64,000 nt of DNA from Rhyacophila brunnea (GCA_022495005.1 JAGYXB010000437.1:806001-870000); one strand, 5' to 3'; shown: positions 50,583 to 62,115, counted from the first letter of the stretch. Notes: generated from the sequence alone by a model not told the origin. Translations and numbers: made by a program.

Positions 50583-50625
50583 TGTGCGACCCGGTTTTTG
50601 ACTTACGGCATCTTCAGGTACTATG
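50583..50625 (-). ncRNA. Degenerate hammerhead-ribozyme-like motif, copy 1
   Basis: On the - strand: CTGAAGA (50611-50617), a short stem-II region TGCCGTAAGTCA, then AAAACCGGGTC and GCACA. This follows the hammerhead order CUGANGA / stem II / GAAA / short stem III / GUC, but GAAA reads AAAA here. The same arrangement recurs at 54663 and 60931. Confidence 0.4.
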
Positions 50626-50639
50626 CACACTCACGAAAG

Positions 50640-51699
50640 GTAAATAAACATTATCAACAAATGCAGTTAATTATATCTTATATACTTAATAAAATTAATA
50701 CAACAAAGTAGGTAAAAAGCTTATTACGTACCTATTGAGTCAAGATTACCTACATATTGCCTGAAGATGTTGAATGCAGAGATGCAGAATTCCTCCAACT
50801 CACATGTACTTGTACATACAAAAAATAAACCACTAATATTATGTGTCATCACTGTTATCTTCAATAATAATTGGATAGGGAAATAGATATATTGTTATTT
50901 TATTAGGTACGTTGGTAGTATTCTTTATTGTGGGGGGACCTCAACATCAGTCAGTGAATCGGCCTTTCAAGTCTCTAAACCCGCCACTGATATAGGTAGA
51001 TGGAAACTGACTAGTACAAAAAATCTATTTATGTTATGAAGACGATTTCAAAGCATGAAAAACATAAAGTTGTTTTTTGGAAGAAGGTTGGTTGGGGACC
51101 ACATGTTCGGAGCACAAAAAGAAGACGAAACTTTAGTAAATTGGTACCAATAAGCTGCTGTTCTATAAGTTGTGTTCTATAAGATTTTCATCAATCATTA
51201 CATCATCCAGGAGTTTTTGAGTTATGGCCACGGGGCACAGAATTCCCAATAAATATATTTTTTTATGTTTTTGAACTGTGATAAATATTTCTTACTTTAA
51301 CACTATCAGGCTTAATCATCGTAGTGCAAAGAAAGCACAAGGTCGCGCCATTTCCCTCGCCCCATCGCCATCATCCCCGGTCCAACCACTTTGTGTAGGT
51401 GTATTATTAATTGAATAAAACATATTTTATTGTATGTGGTGCATATTGTTTCCAATATGTATAATGAATTATTATTAAAAATACAAAGGAATGTTATAAC
51501 AGTTAAGTAGGTATGCACATATACTATGGTTTCATTCGTATAGTTATATCAAAAAATACGGAAGAACGAAGTGCAAAAAATACGCTCGATATTCAAATAA
51601 TCTTCAAATACTAGGTAACTATGGAAGTACATAAGTAGGTACGTATTTATGTTACACTTTTTCTTTCACAGTTCAAATCGTGAATGTTTGTTCTGTTCA
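50640..51699. other. Intergenic AT-rich DNA, nothing recognised
   Basis: A further CTGAAGATGTTGAATGCA at about 50761 resembles the hammerhead-like word but lacks the rest. Confidence 0.4.
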
Positions 51700-51703
51700 T
51701 TAA

Positions 51704-53095
51704 GGGGGGACATGCTCGTCGAAGGTCAAAATTGAGTTTTTATTGTATATTCAAACCATGATCCTGGACACTCCTTAAACGTTGTAGATGATCTATTTAT
51801 ATAATTTTGAAGCCTTATTATCCTTTATAGTTATTTTAAACATTTGATGACTGCATAAAGTATTTTTGTTACATAAAATAGTATTCTTTTAAACCTCTCG
51901 CTCTAATGTTTTAGAATATAGTCATATTTCGGTACATAACTGTGCAGTGGTGTTAAGATTTTTTACATTTATTAATTTTTAAACGCATTTATAAAACCAT
52001 TAGTATAATTTATACGAGATAATTTTAGTAAAATATTTACGATAAAAAATTATATTGATAATCTCTGTGATCCCAAATTTGACAAGAATTAGGCATTTTA
52101 TTATTCAAAAAATCGGCAAGATTAACACATTTGAAGATGATTCTAAAGATATTTATTATAAGCTATGTCTTTGACCATTCAAGTGTGATAAACATCTTAT
52201 GAATAATGATTGCTTTATAATAATTATTGACCTAAGAATAAGGTAGTGTTTTTTTGAAATACGCCATTTCTTTTGTCATTCCCCAGTGGTTAAGCTACAA
52301 CATACGGCCGTAGCCATAAATTGACAAACTATAATTGAAGTAGGGAGTAAAATGATATTGACGCGCGTGTTTGAACATGTACCGTTTAAAAAAAAATAAA
52401 AAAAAATTCGGTTAGTTACATGTTCAAACACGCGCGTTAACATAATTTTACTCCTTACTTTAATTATAGTTTGTCGTTTTATGGCTACGGCCGTATGTTG
52501 TAGCTTAACCACTAGGGAATGACAAAAGAAATGGCGTATTTCAAAAAAACAATACCTTATTCTTAGGTCAATAATTCTTATAAAGCAATCATTATTCATA
52601 AGATTTTTATCACACTTGAATGGTCAAAGACATAGCTTATAATAAATATCTTTAGAATCATCTTCAAATGTGTTAATCTTGCCGATTTTTTGAATAATAA
52701 AATGCCTAATTCTTGTCAAATTTGGGATCACAGAGATTATCAATATAATTTTTTATCGTGAATATTTTACAAAAATTATCTCGTAATAAATTATACTAAT
52801 GGTTTTATAAATGCGTTTAAAAATTAATAAATGTAAAAAATCTTAACACCACTGCACAGTTATGTACCGAAATATGACTATATTCTAAAACATTAGAGCG
52901 AGAGGTTTAAAAGAATACTATTTTATGTAACAAAAATACTTCATGCAGTCATCAAATGTTTAAAATAACTATAAAGGATAATAAGGCTTCAAAAGTATAT
53001 AAATAGATCATCTACAACGTTTAAGGAGTGTCCAGGATCATGGTTTGAATATACAATAAAAACTCAATTTTGACCTTCGACGAGCATGTCCCCCC
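51704..53095. mobile_element. TTAA-flanked near-perfect 1.39 kb palindrome (foldback element, copy 2)
   Basis: Flanked by TTAA at 51700-51703 and 53096-53099. It begins GGGGGGACATGCTCGTCGAA and ends with the exact reverse complement. The two arms of about 690 bp are nearly identical inverted copies around an A-rich centre (about 52390-52412). There is no coding capacity; the 107-codon frame at 52276-52599 merely spans the centre. The high arm identity implies recent formation or gene conversion. Confidence 0.9.
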
Positions 53096-53099
53096 TTAA

Positions 53100-53685
53100 A
53101 ATAATTAGATCAATTAGAAGATATAGAAAATGAATGATTTTGAGGTTTTCTAATAGAATATAATATTTTAAAGTAAGTCTAATAATATTGTAATAATAAT
53201 TCAAATTTGGGTAGCTCCTAAATATGCTAGTAATTTTGGTAGGTACCTACCTTGATTTAAATTAAAAATTAAAATAAAGCACAGTTTGTAATACTTATTC
53301 CACATAATTTAATAATTATCAAGACCGATTTCGTCAACAATATACAACGTTTTTTCATTAATAATTAAATTTAATATTATCACCGTTAAGAGCATACTTT
53401 AGTGAAATGGCAAATAATTTTCAACTATAGGTGCGACGAAATTTTGGACTCGCTGGCAATCGGAGAGCAAAAGTCGAGCTGTGAACACGTCAATTTTGTT
53501 TGTTATGGCGACAGGGGTATTAATTCTTAAATCATGTAAAGATTACCAAAAAACGTTATCCATTTACTTGAAAAAGAAAACATGTCAATGAATATATTAT
53601 TATTATTGTTACTAATAGAACAATAAACAGAACATTAAATGGACGCATGTTTAATTTTTATGAAAAATTATATTTCGTTCGGCAG
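53100..53685. other. Intergenic AT-rich DNA, nothing recognised
   Basis: No supported frame. Confidence 0.5.
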
Positions 53686-54490
53686 GCGTCATTTACACAA
53701 TCCGCGCATCGCCTAGTCACGATCTTTTTAGACCGTGCCCCAGCTGAAGCCTGAGCCTTTATAAAATAAAATTAAAAAGTAGGTTGCCTTTTATTTGTGG
53801 CATTTGAAATCCCAAAACAGCATCGTTCATAATAATAATTCACGAGCCTTATCTTCATTGCCCATATCCGCCCCTTAACTGGGGCATATGGACACCACGC
53901 GGCGCCTCCAAGAATCCCTGTCGCTCGCCAGTCTTCTTGCTTCGTTCCAGGTCAAACCAACATCTCGTAGCTCCGCCTTATACACTCTGTAGATTGTATT
54001 TAGCGGCCTTCCAGGACGCCCGAATCCGGTCGGCTTGAAGAAAAGGCAAGCCAGGTTAAAGTTCTCTTCTGGCATCCGCAGCACGTGGCCGAGCCAGGTC
54101 CAACGTCGCCTCTTCACTTTCAGTGTGATGAGAGGCTGCTTGGTACGTTCTCTTATCTCCTCGTTGCTCCTAAAGTCATACCACCGCACACCCAGTATTC
54201 GTCGCAAACATCTGTTTTCGAAGCTCGGTATACGGTTGCTCTGAGCCTTCGTAAGGTGCCATGATTCGCTACCGTAAAGCAGCACCGTCAGAATGCAAGC
54301 GTTGAATAGGTGGCATTTGGTTTTGACCGAGTACAATCGTGAGTCCCAGACATTTCGCATCGAGTTGAATGTTGCTCCAGCCATTCCCATTCGGATAGCG
54401 AGCTCTTTCTGCAAAATGCCATCTCCCGTGATGTGTACCCCCAGGTACTTGAAGCTGTCGACGCTCTCGATGTTAGCCTTATAGTTATAA
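53686..54490 (-). mobile_element. 5'-truncated LINE with RT thumb/C-terminal region (RTE/CR1-like)
   Basis: On the - strand the open frame at 53875-54414 extends up to about 54487 as 'IESVDSFKYLGVHITGDG', then 'LTVLLYGSESWHLTK', 'NRCLRRILGVRWYDFRSNEE' and 'RRRWTWLGHVLRMP'. This is the region after the YADD core in endonuclease-RT LINEs. The G+C content is high relative to the flanks and the frame has no stops, so the copy is relatively young. The 3' untranslated part likely runs to about 53686. Confidence 0.82.
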
Positions 54491-54662
54491 ACAAACAGTT
54501 AAATATATGATTTAAAATCCATCCAACTCGGTGTAACGGTGTTATATACGATTTTAATAATGTTACTAGGAATTATTGTGAGTAGCTCTTTTCAGCATTG
54601 TCACAAACATTAACGTATAATTGAAATATTAATATTTGTCATTTTTCATCGGCGAGTGTGCA

Positions 54663-54705
54663 TTGTGCCTGAAGATATCGAAAGGCAAAACCTGGATCGG
54701 AGTAA
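54663..54705 (+). ncRNA. Degenerate hammerhead-ribozyme-like motif, copy 2
   Basis: TGTGC|CTGAAGA (54669-54675), stem-II-like TATCGAAAGGCA, then AAAACCTGGATC. The upstream TGTGC pairs with the GCACA seen after the cleavage triplet in copy 1. The GUC has become AUC, still an NUH triplet. Confidence 0.4.
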
Positions 54706-56032
54706 ATTACCAAATATAATACCCAGTAAATAAACTTAAATTAATTAAGACTGAAACTGTTTTTTAATGAATAATACACGTCATGTATGTTCAATTACAA
54801 ATCGACTTTAAAAATGTAAAAGGGTGTAATCCACACAAAAGGCACAAAAACAGTTTTTGTTTGGGTTTTCGTTCAAAGTTAAAATACAAAATAGACATAA
54901 CCGTCAAGTGGATGATATTTAATAATTTGTTTTTTTATATGCCTAATCTGATATTTATTATTGAGTTAATTAAAAAAATGATGGTTAAGTTGTTTTTCAC
55001 ACATCACTTCCTTCTTTTTTTTTTAAATTACTAACTTAATTAAGATAATAAATCGGCATTTGCAGCTTACATCCTTTGGATACAATGTATTTTTACAAGA
55101 TATTTAGTCGTGCTGTACAACATTATTATGCAATAAAACCAATTTTGAAAAAAACGCCGGTTACGCCCTTTTTCCTTTGTAAGGTCGAAAATTCTTAAAG
55201 CTTGCGTAGGTTTTATGCATTGAATAAAAAATATCCTAACTATATTAATTACAAAAATTAAATCTGGTTCGTGCTTTCGTGCGAAATACACAAAATGATA
55301 ATTTAATAGTTTGAAATAAAAGTGATTGGTATCTACGCTATTATTACAACACTATTATTATTGGAAAATAAATCGTGATTTATGGGCCGCCTGTATAAAC
55401 ACATTGCGATTTTTTTTTACTATCTGTAGCAATAAAAATAATATATTTTTGTCGTCATAAGTTATCCGTAAGCTGTGATTTTGGGGAAAAAAATGATGGA
55501 GGCGTGAAGAATCAGAGAACACTATACCTACTGAAGATATAGCAGTTTCAGTTCAACGCACTTAACGCACGCAACGAAGCCCAAAGAATATCCGAAAATA
55601 AAACGATATATCTCAATGATTTTCGTAAATAAATAATAATATTATATTATCCTGATACAGAGTATATTTTGCGTAATAATAACAGTATAACTCCCCATAA
55701 AGATGTTGGGAGATCAACCGAATTCATATGTTATTATTATTATTATTGTGATCGCCACTAGATGTCTCTGTTTTGATATATAATAAACTCATAAGCCCTG
55801 TAATTCTTCTTAATATTGTTTGACCATATTTATTTTCGAACCTATTTACCAGTAGTATTTTGAAATATATGGAATTATGGAGGGTTTATTTGATTTTAAA
55901 AACCACGCATTTGGTGCAATTGAATATTATTAGCTATATATTCCTTTTCACACAATAATGTATTATATATTATTTTTATGAAAGTAACAAAAACATAGTA
56001 GAAACTTCACCTATTACTTTTTATATATGCGT
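54706..56032. other. Intergenic AT-rich DNA, nothing recognised
   Basis: No supported frame. Frames at 54783-55034 and 55067-55291 have AT-driven composition. Confidence 0.5.
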
Positions 56033-56384
56033 TTACCGAGGCTTTGACTGCGACTCGCTGTCATATCGCCTCTTCTCATCTAGAAGAGGATCTGTCGATC
56101 AGGACCTCACTCCAATTCTGTTAAAGAACTTTACAATTTTGCCAAACTCTTCCATCTTACGCATCGCTAGGGCACCTTTCAATTTGTCGAGATTCTCAAA
56201 GATATCCGCAATTCGCAGCTGTACTCAGTGTCGTTCGTATTTAAGGCATTGTACTGCTATATTATGTACAATGTCCTCCAAAACATCACATTCATCGCAG
56301 AACCACGAATCGCTTCTTCCCATGGGGACATCACATCTTTTACCCATTGTGTTTTACCTGTTCTTAGCGTCAGTATCAGCTTAA

Positions 56385-57256
56385 CGGCCCACGTGCTCGT
56401 CGTAGGTCGAAATTGAGTTTTTATTGTATTTTCAAACCATGATCTTGAACACTCCTTAAACGTTGTAGATAATCTATTTATATAATTTTGAAGCCTTATT
56501 ATCTTTTATAGTTATGTTAAACATTTAATGACCGCGTGTTTGAACATGTACCGTTTAAAAAAAAAAAAATCGGTTAAGTACATGTTCAAACACGCGCGTT
56601 AACATAATTTTACTCCCTACTTTAATTATAGTTTGTCAATTTATGGCTACGGCCGTATATTGTAGCTTAATCACTAGGGAATGACAAAAGAAATGGCGTA
56701 TTTCAAAAAAACACTACCTTATTCTTAGGTCAATAATTATTATAAAGCAATCATAATTTATAAGATGTTTATCACACTTGAATGGTCGAAAACATAGATT
56801 ATAATAAGTATCTTTAGAATTATCTTCAAATGTGTTAATTTTGCCGATTTTTTGAATAATAAAATGCCTAATTCTTGTCAAATTTGGGATCACAGAGATT
56901 ATCATTTTTTTTTTTATCGTGAATATTTTCCAAAAATTATCTCGTAATAAATTATACTAATGGTTTTATAAATGCGTTTAAAAATTAATAAATGTAAAAA
57001 ATCTTAACACCACTGCACAGTTATGTACCGAAATATGACAATATTCTAAAACATTAGAGCGAGAGGTTTAAAAGAATACTATTTTATGTAACAAAAATGC
57101 TTTATGCAGTCATCAAATGTTTAAAATAACTATAAAGGATAATAAGGCTTCAAAATTATATAAATAGATTATCTACAACGTTTAAGGAGTGTTCAGGATC
57201 ATGGTTTGAAAATACAATAAAAACTCAATTTTGACCTTCGACGAGCATGTCCCCCC
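56385..57256. mobile_element. TTAA-flanked foldback element, copy 3 (short left arm, long right arm)
   Basis: TTAA flanks at 56381-56384 and 57257-57260. The left end is CGGCCCACGTGCTCGTCG and the right end GACGAGCATGTCCCCCC. The left arm is only about 150 bp before jumping to the central GCGTGTTTGAACATGTACCG; the right arm is full length and very close to that of the 51.7 kb copy. It is inserted in a LINE. Confidence 0.85.
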
Positions 57257-57494
57257 TTAAGCTCATTTCTTTTCAAAGGAGACTATATAAACCAGGGCAC
57301 CAATGGGGAACGTAAAATGGACTTACTCCATTTCTCCTTTTCTAGGGATGCCCTGTGGTTAAAATTCTATCCACGTGCTTTGGCATATTTTGTTTATGGC
57401 CTCATTCCAGTCCAGGTTCTCTAGTATCCACTGATATGGTATCCCTGATTGGCCAGATCATCCGCCCTTTCATTGCTCTCGATACTAATGTGCG

Positions 57495-58015
57495 CAGTGA
57501 CGTCCCTAGATAAAATTCCGCCTCTAGGCAGTGCCAAAATGCCGCCACATTTTTTCATACAGTACTTTTTATCATCCTTTTATGACTCAAATATCTAAGA
57601 ATTGTGTTGTATGGATACATTACAAACAAGATATAGATACCTTTACTACTAAATCTAACTTAAATGCCATCTCTGCTTCAATAGACAATATTGCGAGTCC
57701 ACGGTTTCAGATAGGTACATTTAAAAATACACCTAACAGCTTCCATAACTCGCGAGTGACTGTGAAGAACGTGACGTCCAAGGACAACGGAAGTAAACTA
57801 GACATCGCGAACCTGACAAAAAAAGTTCAGTTGAAAATTGTATAGTACATACTTATCTAATTAATAGATATATTTTGTTTCCAACCAGTGAGCTGATTTT
57901 TTTAATGGAACGATATTTCCGTTATTACTAAGTTTAGGAAGCTTTCTATATTTATACCTAATGATTCTCCTCGATTTTTCTCTACTAATCTACCTACCCC
58001 CACGGGACGTCACTG
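57495..58015. mobile_element. hAT-type MITE, copy 1
   Basis: The ends are CAGTGACGTCCC and GGGACGTCACTG, flanked by AATGTGCG (57487-57494) and CATGTGCG (58016-58023), an 8-bp target duplication with one change. It sits inside the RNase H region of the LINE. The 104-codon internal frame (57531-57845) has no transposase motif. A second copy enters the window's right edge at 63865. Confidence 0.82.
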
Positions 58016-58075
58016 CATGTGCGATAGGATCCATTGAAGGCATATGTCTTCCTTATCTATTACTTGTTAGAATAA

Positions 58076-58521
58076 TTAGGGATGCACTTTTATTTTATAT
58101 GCGCTGACTTAACTTAAATTCCTATCTAGATTCTAGACTAGTAATCTCCATTCTTTTTTGTTTGACTGAACCCTTGAACCATTTTATAGAATTTTAGCAA
58201 ACCTCTACTTGACTGACACTTATTAATGTACAGAGGGGTAAATTACAAAATATACGTGTAAAATAGTAGGTAGTGTGAGATTTATTGGCAACTTGCCACG
58301 CTTGTGCAGACTCAAAATGACACCCCATAAGGGCTGGATTTAGTGTAGGGTTATATTATAGCGCAGAGTATTCAAATTGTTAGGGGCCTCGGGGCCCAAA
58401 AAATAAATTGACAGAATCCATGAAATTCTTGAGTTTGGACATTTTTTTGTGTGTTAACTAACGATTCCCTGAAATGCAAAATTCAAAAGTAGTTATATAC
58501 AGAGTGATAAAATAAACTGAT
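58076..58521. other. Spacer between the two LINE copies; possible hAT fragment
   Basis: 58328-58410 (AAGGGCTGGATTTAGTG ... GGGGCCTCGGGGCCC) resembles the ends of some hAT elements, but no partner end was found. Confidence 0.3.
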
Positions 58522-59066
58522 ATGTCCATTCAGGGGTACCATATCAGTGGATACCAGAAAACCTGGACTAGAATGAGGCTATAAAGAAAATGGGCCAAAG
58601 TATGTGGATAGATTTTCACCATAGTGCATCATTAGAAAAGGGGAAATGGAGTAAGTCTATTCTACCATCAACACGAGAGGTGCCCTGGTATGTAAAGTCT
58701 CCTTTGACGAGGAATGAGCTTAAGTTAATACTGAGGCTAAAAACAGGACACACAATGGGCAAAAAATTTGATGTTCTCATGAGAAGAAGCGAATCGCAAC
58801 TCTGCGATGAATGTTATGTTTTAGAGGACGTTGTACATTTAGCACTACAATGCCCTAAATATGAACTTCACAGAGTACAGCTACGAATTGCGTATATCTA
58901 TGAGAATGTCGACGAATTGAAGGTGTCTTGGCGGTGGGTAAGACGGAAGAGCTAGGCAAAATTGTAAAGCTATTTAACAGAATAGGAGTGAGGACCTGAT
59001 CGACGGATCCCCTTCTAGAAAAGAAGAGGCAATATGACAGCGAGTCGCAGTCAAAGCCTCGGTAAA
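58522..59066 (+). mobile_element. LINE 3' end, second copy of the RNase H LINE
   Basis: The 121-codon frame (58590-58955) reads 'RNELKLILRLKTGHTMGKKF', 'ESQLCDECYVLEDVVHLALQ' and 'CPKYELHRVQL', the C-terminal zinc-binding region. It is the inverted counterpart of the LINE at 56033-57500. At 58720-58723 it has a single TTAA where the other copy carries the foldback insertion. Confidence 0.72.
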
Positions 59067-59665
59067 ATCACAAAAAAAACTGTCGGATTTTTTTTATTAA
59101 GTTTTAAAATCCATTTCTAAAACAAAACACATATAATTTTATTTGTTTTCTCTGTGAAACAGTACCTATTGATTTTTTTTATATAAATGAAATACAAACA
59201 GAGATGATATATAATTCCTATTCAGGTGAATAATGGTTCAAAAGTTATGAAAACACCTTTCCGGTGAGTAATTTCGTGTGACAAGTTTACACGGCATTAG
59301 TAGCTACGTGCGTGTAGCCATTATATATGAAACATATATATATAATACATTCCAGTATACTTACGGGTTGACAAAGGATATGATGCGGGTATATTACATG
59401 AAATATAATAAGTAATACGTTATATTAAACGTCACACTGTGGCGTATTGGTTAATGCGGGATGATTGTGATCGGTTGGTCCAGAATTCAATTTCCTTGGT
59501 TAAATAATATTTAATTTACACATTGTAAACTGAATATATTGTCTACACAGTGAATTATTGAAAATAACAGGTTGGTCCATACTTAGTTTAATTATGGTAT
59601 TAAACTACTCACGTTTCTTCCACAGAATTATTCCGATCAACTGTTTTATGTCTACACTCGATATA
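59067..59665. other. Intergenic DNA with a possible tRNA-derived SINE at 59440-59510
   Basis: CTGTGGCGTATTGGTTAATGC resembles a box A, and GTCCAGAATTCAATTTCC 40 bp later a box B with an insertion. There is no other copy in the window. Confidence 0.3.
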
Positions 59666-60367
59666 CGCACATGTATTTCAAAAGTGACACAACTCGGAAT
59701 TCAGTGTTTTTTAGTTATCACTATGCACGAGTTTGCAAAAAGATTCTTTATGACTCATCAAAAACGTAATAATTTTTATTGCTAGTTGGAAAGTTAGTTA
59801 AAAATCGATTGCAAAAGTTGTAACGGACAAAGAACCACCAGACAAATAAAAATACGAGCTAAGAAAAACGTTGTAAAATAGCCAGGCCGATGGCGCATGT
59901 GTCATTCATTTTGTTACAAACTCATGTTGAATGTGTGTGCCGATTAAAGTTTAAAACTGTATTATCTTGAGTTTTGTCATTTACTTAGGCGAAACGTAGA
60001 GCTTTTAGACGCAACATTTAGAGTTAAGACATTTTTGTTAGTAGAAGTATGAAAAAAAAAGTTTTATTTCAAATTCTGTCATTTTAGCTGATACAATTAA
60101 AAATCAAAGGTGTCACAACTCAAAATAATTCGGTCCTTTGTGAGTTCACTGATCATCAAAATCGTCACATCTCAAAAAGAAGGATTTTTAAGGCTCATGA
60201 ATAGAAATATTCAAAAATGACATTTGATCAATGTTTTTTAGCGTCCATTACATTTGGAAATACTATATTTTATTTTGCAAATATTCTTTTTCATAGCTCA
60301 GAAACAGTTTTTGCCTTTTTCTCATAATGCCATTTTTGAGTTGTGTCACTTTAGAAATACATGTGCG
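59666..60367. mobile_element. Non-autonomous DNA element with 30-bp terminal inverted repeats
   Basis: Left CGCACATGTATTTCAAAAGT and then GACACAACTC; right, on the other strand, CGCACATGTATTTCTAAAGT and then GACACAACTC. GTCACAACTCAAAA recurs inside near 60114 and a variant near 60165. The target duplication was not resolved and there is no transposase frame. Confidence 0.7.
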
Positions 60368-60930
60368 AATTATGAAAAAATGTGAACGATTCCGCGTTAT
60401 TTTATTTTATAAATATAACTATTACAAGTATTTTCAATGACAAGGATTTCTACTCTCAAATAATATGTCGTCCATTAAGTTGTTTTTTTTGTATTATATT
60501 ACCTCGTATAAAATTATATCAAATGTTATTCTATTATAATAATACTACCGACCAAATGTACTTGATGGAATTTGAATTTAAGTTATTAGTTAACTACAAT
60601 AATTTCCAATACGTTGCCATTGTTCCTAGAATGTACGATTTTACACCTCTTGAGTGTAGTATTTTTATTGTTTATAAATACTTACTAATGATTTATTATT
60701 ATGCTTTGACGATTTATTATAATACAATGCTTATAACTCTTATAAGATAGGGGATTTTTACTAACACTTCAACTATTCATAATTTGTTTGTTATATTTGT
60801 TATTGTGACCCCTGACTTGATAGGTATCTAGGTAATGGAGTTTTTACCTACTTTATTGTATTAATTTGTTACATAAGGTAGAGTTAAAAGTGTTCGTTGT
60901 CAGTATGTGTATGCTTTTGGTGAGTATACA
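60368..60930. other. Intergenic DNA, nothing firmly recognised
   Basis: The 122-codon frame at 60382-60750 is Ile/Tyr/Asn-rich, as chance frames are in this composition, and shows no motif. Confidence 0.35.
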
Positions 60931-60970
60931 CAGCGCATGAAGATGCCGAAAGGTGAAACCCGAGTCGCAA
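60931..60970 (+). ncRNA. Degenerate hammerhead-ribozyme-like motif, copy 3
   Basis: CGC|ATGAAGA (60937-60943; C to A at the first core base), a perfect stem II with tetraloop (TGCC-GAAA-GGTG), then GAAACCCGAGTCGC. The post-core sequence (ACTGAAATGGAATAGTAC) aligns with copy 1, so the motif lies inside a longer repeat. Confidence 0.45.
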
Positions 60971-61499
60971 AAAAGACTGAAATGGAATAGTACAATACTT
61001 AAAGCCATTAGAATTCAAATGATATTCACTTGTATTAATATACATAATATGTAGTGATAGGTATGAGTTTACGAAGGGTGTTGATTTTTACTTTTCCACT
61101 TATTAAAAACACGGAATCAGGGACATTAAGTATTAAGTATATTTCGCTTGACAAGTAACAATTAATTATTTACAACATTTGTAAACGCACGCTTTGGCGC
61201 GAAAAGGTGGCAAATTGTATTTAGAGGCGATGTTTAAGGCTCGGGGTAGGTTACCGACTGACCGCACCAAATTGGTAAGCTATTTAAGGAGCGCTTACAT
61301 TTTACGTAAGTGCGCGTTTATTCAAAATAATTTATAAGATAATTTAAAAAAAATAATTTCTAGGGATATTCAATCACATTTAAATATTGATTGTTGTTAA
61401 AAATAGCACCTACTCTCGATCCTTTGTCTGCCCAGAAACAGATAACGGTAACTTTCTTTTTGTTTGTTTCGCTGTGCATCCTGGTCTAGCCTTGACGCA
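60971..61499. other. Intergenic DNA, nothing recognised
   Basis: No supported frame. Confidence 0.45.
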
Positions 61500-61599
61500 T
61501 TTACAGTTACAATAATATTATTATTATATTCCCAACTCTGTCAATTGGAGGGTTTTTGATGGGGGATTTAGGCATTATGATATTTGGTATCAGTAGTAA

Positions 61600-61710
61600 T
61601 AAATAAATAAACGGATAGGTACTACAAATAGTTTTGAATATATTAAGTACATCATTTGCATCCCAGAACCGGAGTTCAAAGTTATGAAGTGGCAACTCTA
61701 CCTCGAATTT
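61600..61710 (+). repeat. Dispersed repeat shared with 27125-27215
   Basis: ATCATTTGCATCCCAGAACC and then GGAGTTCAAAGTTATGAAG match the - strand of 27165-27215 with few differences. Function unknown. Confidence 0.5.
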
Positions 61711-62115
61711 ACTATAGAAGTTTCTTTAAGCACTTTAGCACGCAAACTACTCTATTTGGTGCTAAGTTGAAGTAAATTTGTGAAGGTAGAGAAAAATGTT
61801 TTATTGAAAACGATTTGTCCACCCGCATTGGTTATCGCTAATCTAAATTCGGCGAGGGCCTACGAAACTACTTTGCAAAAATCCTGGAAAATTCCCTGCA
61901 GTGCAAGGCGCTGGATGAATATTTTCGTCGTATTTTTTGGGAGTTGAGAACTGCGATTAATAGCCATGTTTTCCCATGGAAAAATAAATATCGCATAGGA
62001 CCAATCGTCTAAGCCAGCGGTCCTCAACCTTTTTGACATCGCGGACCACTAAACTCAAAATCTTGAATCCCGCGGACTACTACCTCGTATTTTTTCCACA
62101 CCTATTAAAAATTCG

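Larger units (their letters stand above)
56033..58075 (-). mobile_element. LINE 3' half with RNase H domain, interrupted by two nested elements
   Basis: On the - strand, starting near 58075, the pieces read 'DKEDICLQWILSH' (58024-58068), 'ISIESNERADDLANQGYHIS' (57420-57494), then the tail with 'NELKLILTLRTGKTQWVK' across the junction at 57260/56381, down to 56033. W-x-x-SH and S-N-E-x-A-D are RNase H signatures of I/Jockey-type LINEs. A hAT MITE (57495-58015) and a TTAA foldback (56385-57256) split it. Stops and frame changes mark it as dead. A sister copy in inverted orientation lies at 58522-59066. Confidence 0.72.

Noticed and set aside
50757..50800. Fourth hammerhead-like motif (CTGAAGATG...)
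   Set aside because: The GAAA block, stem II pairing and cleavage triplet are missing.
52276..52599. 107-codon - strand frame
   Set aside because: Spans the centre of the TTAA palindrome, so it is a by-product of the inverted repeat.
57531..57845. 104-codon + strand frame inside the hAT MITE
   Set aside because: No transposase signature, and the other copy at 63.9 kb shows no conserved frame.
58328..58410. hAT terminus (GGGCTGGATTTAGTG-like)
   Set aside because: Only one end-like word, no inverted partner and no 8-bp duplication.
60382..60750. 122-codon + strand frame
   Set aside because: Same AT-driven composition, no motif, surrounded by mobile-element relics.
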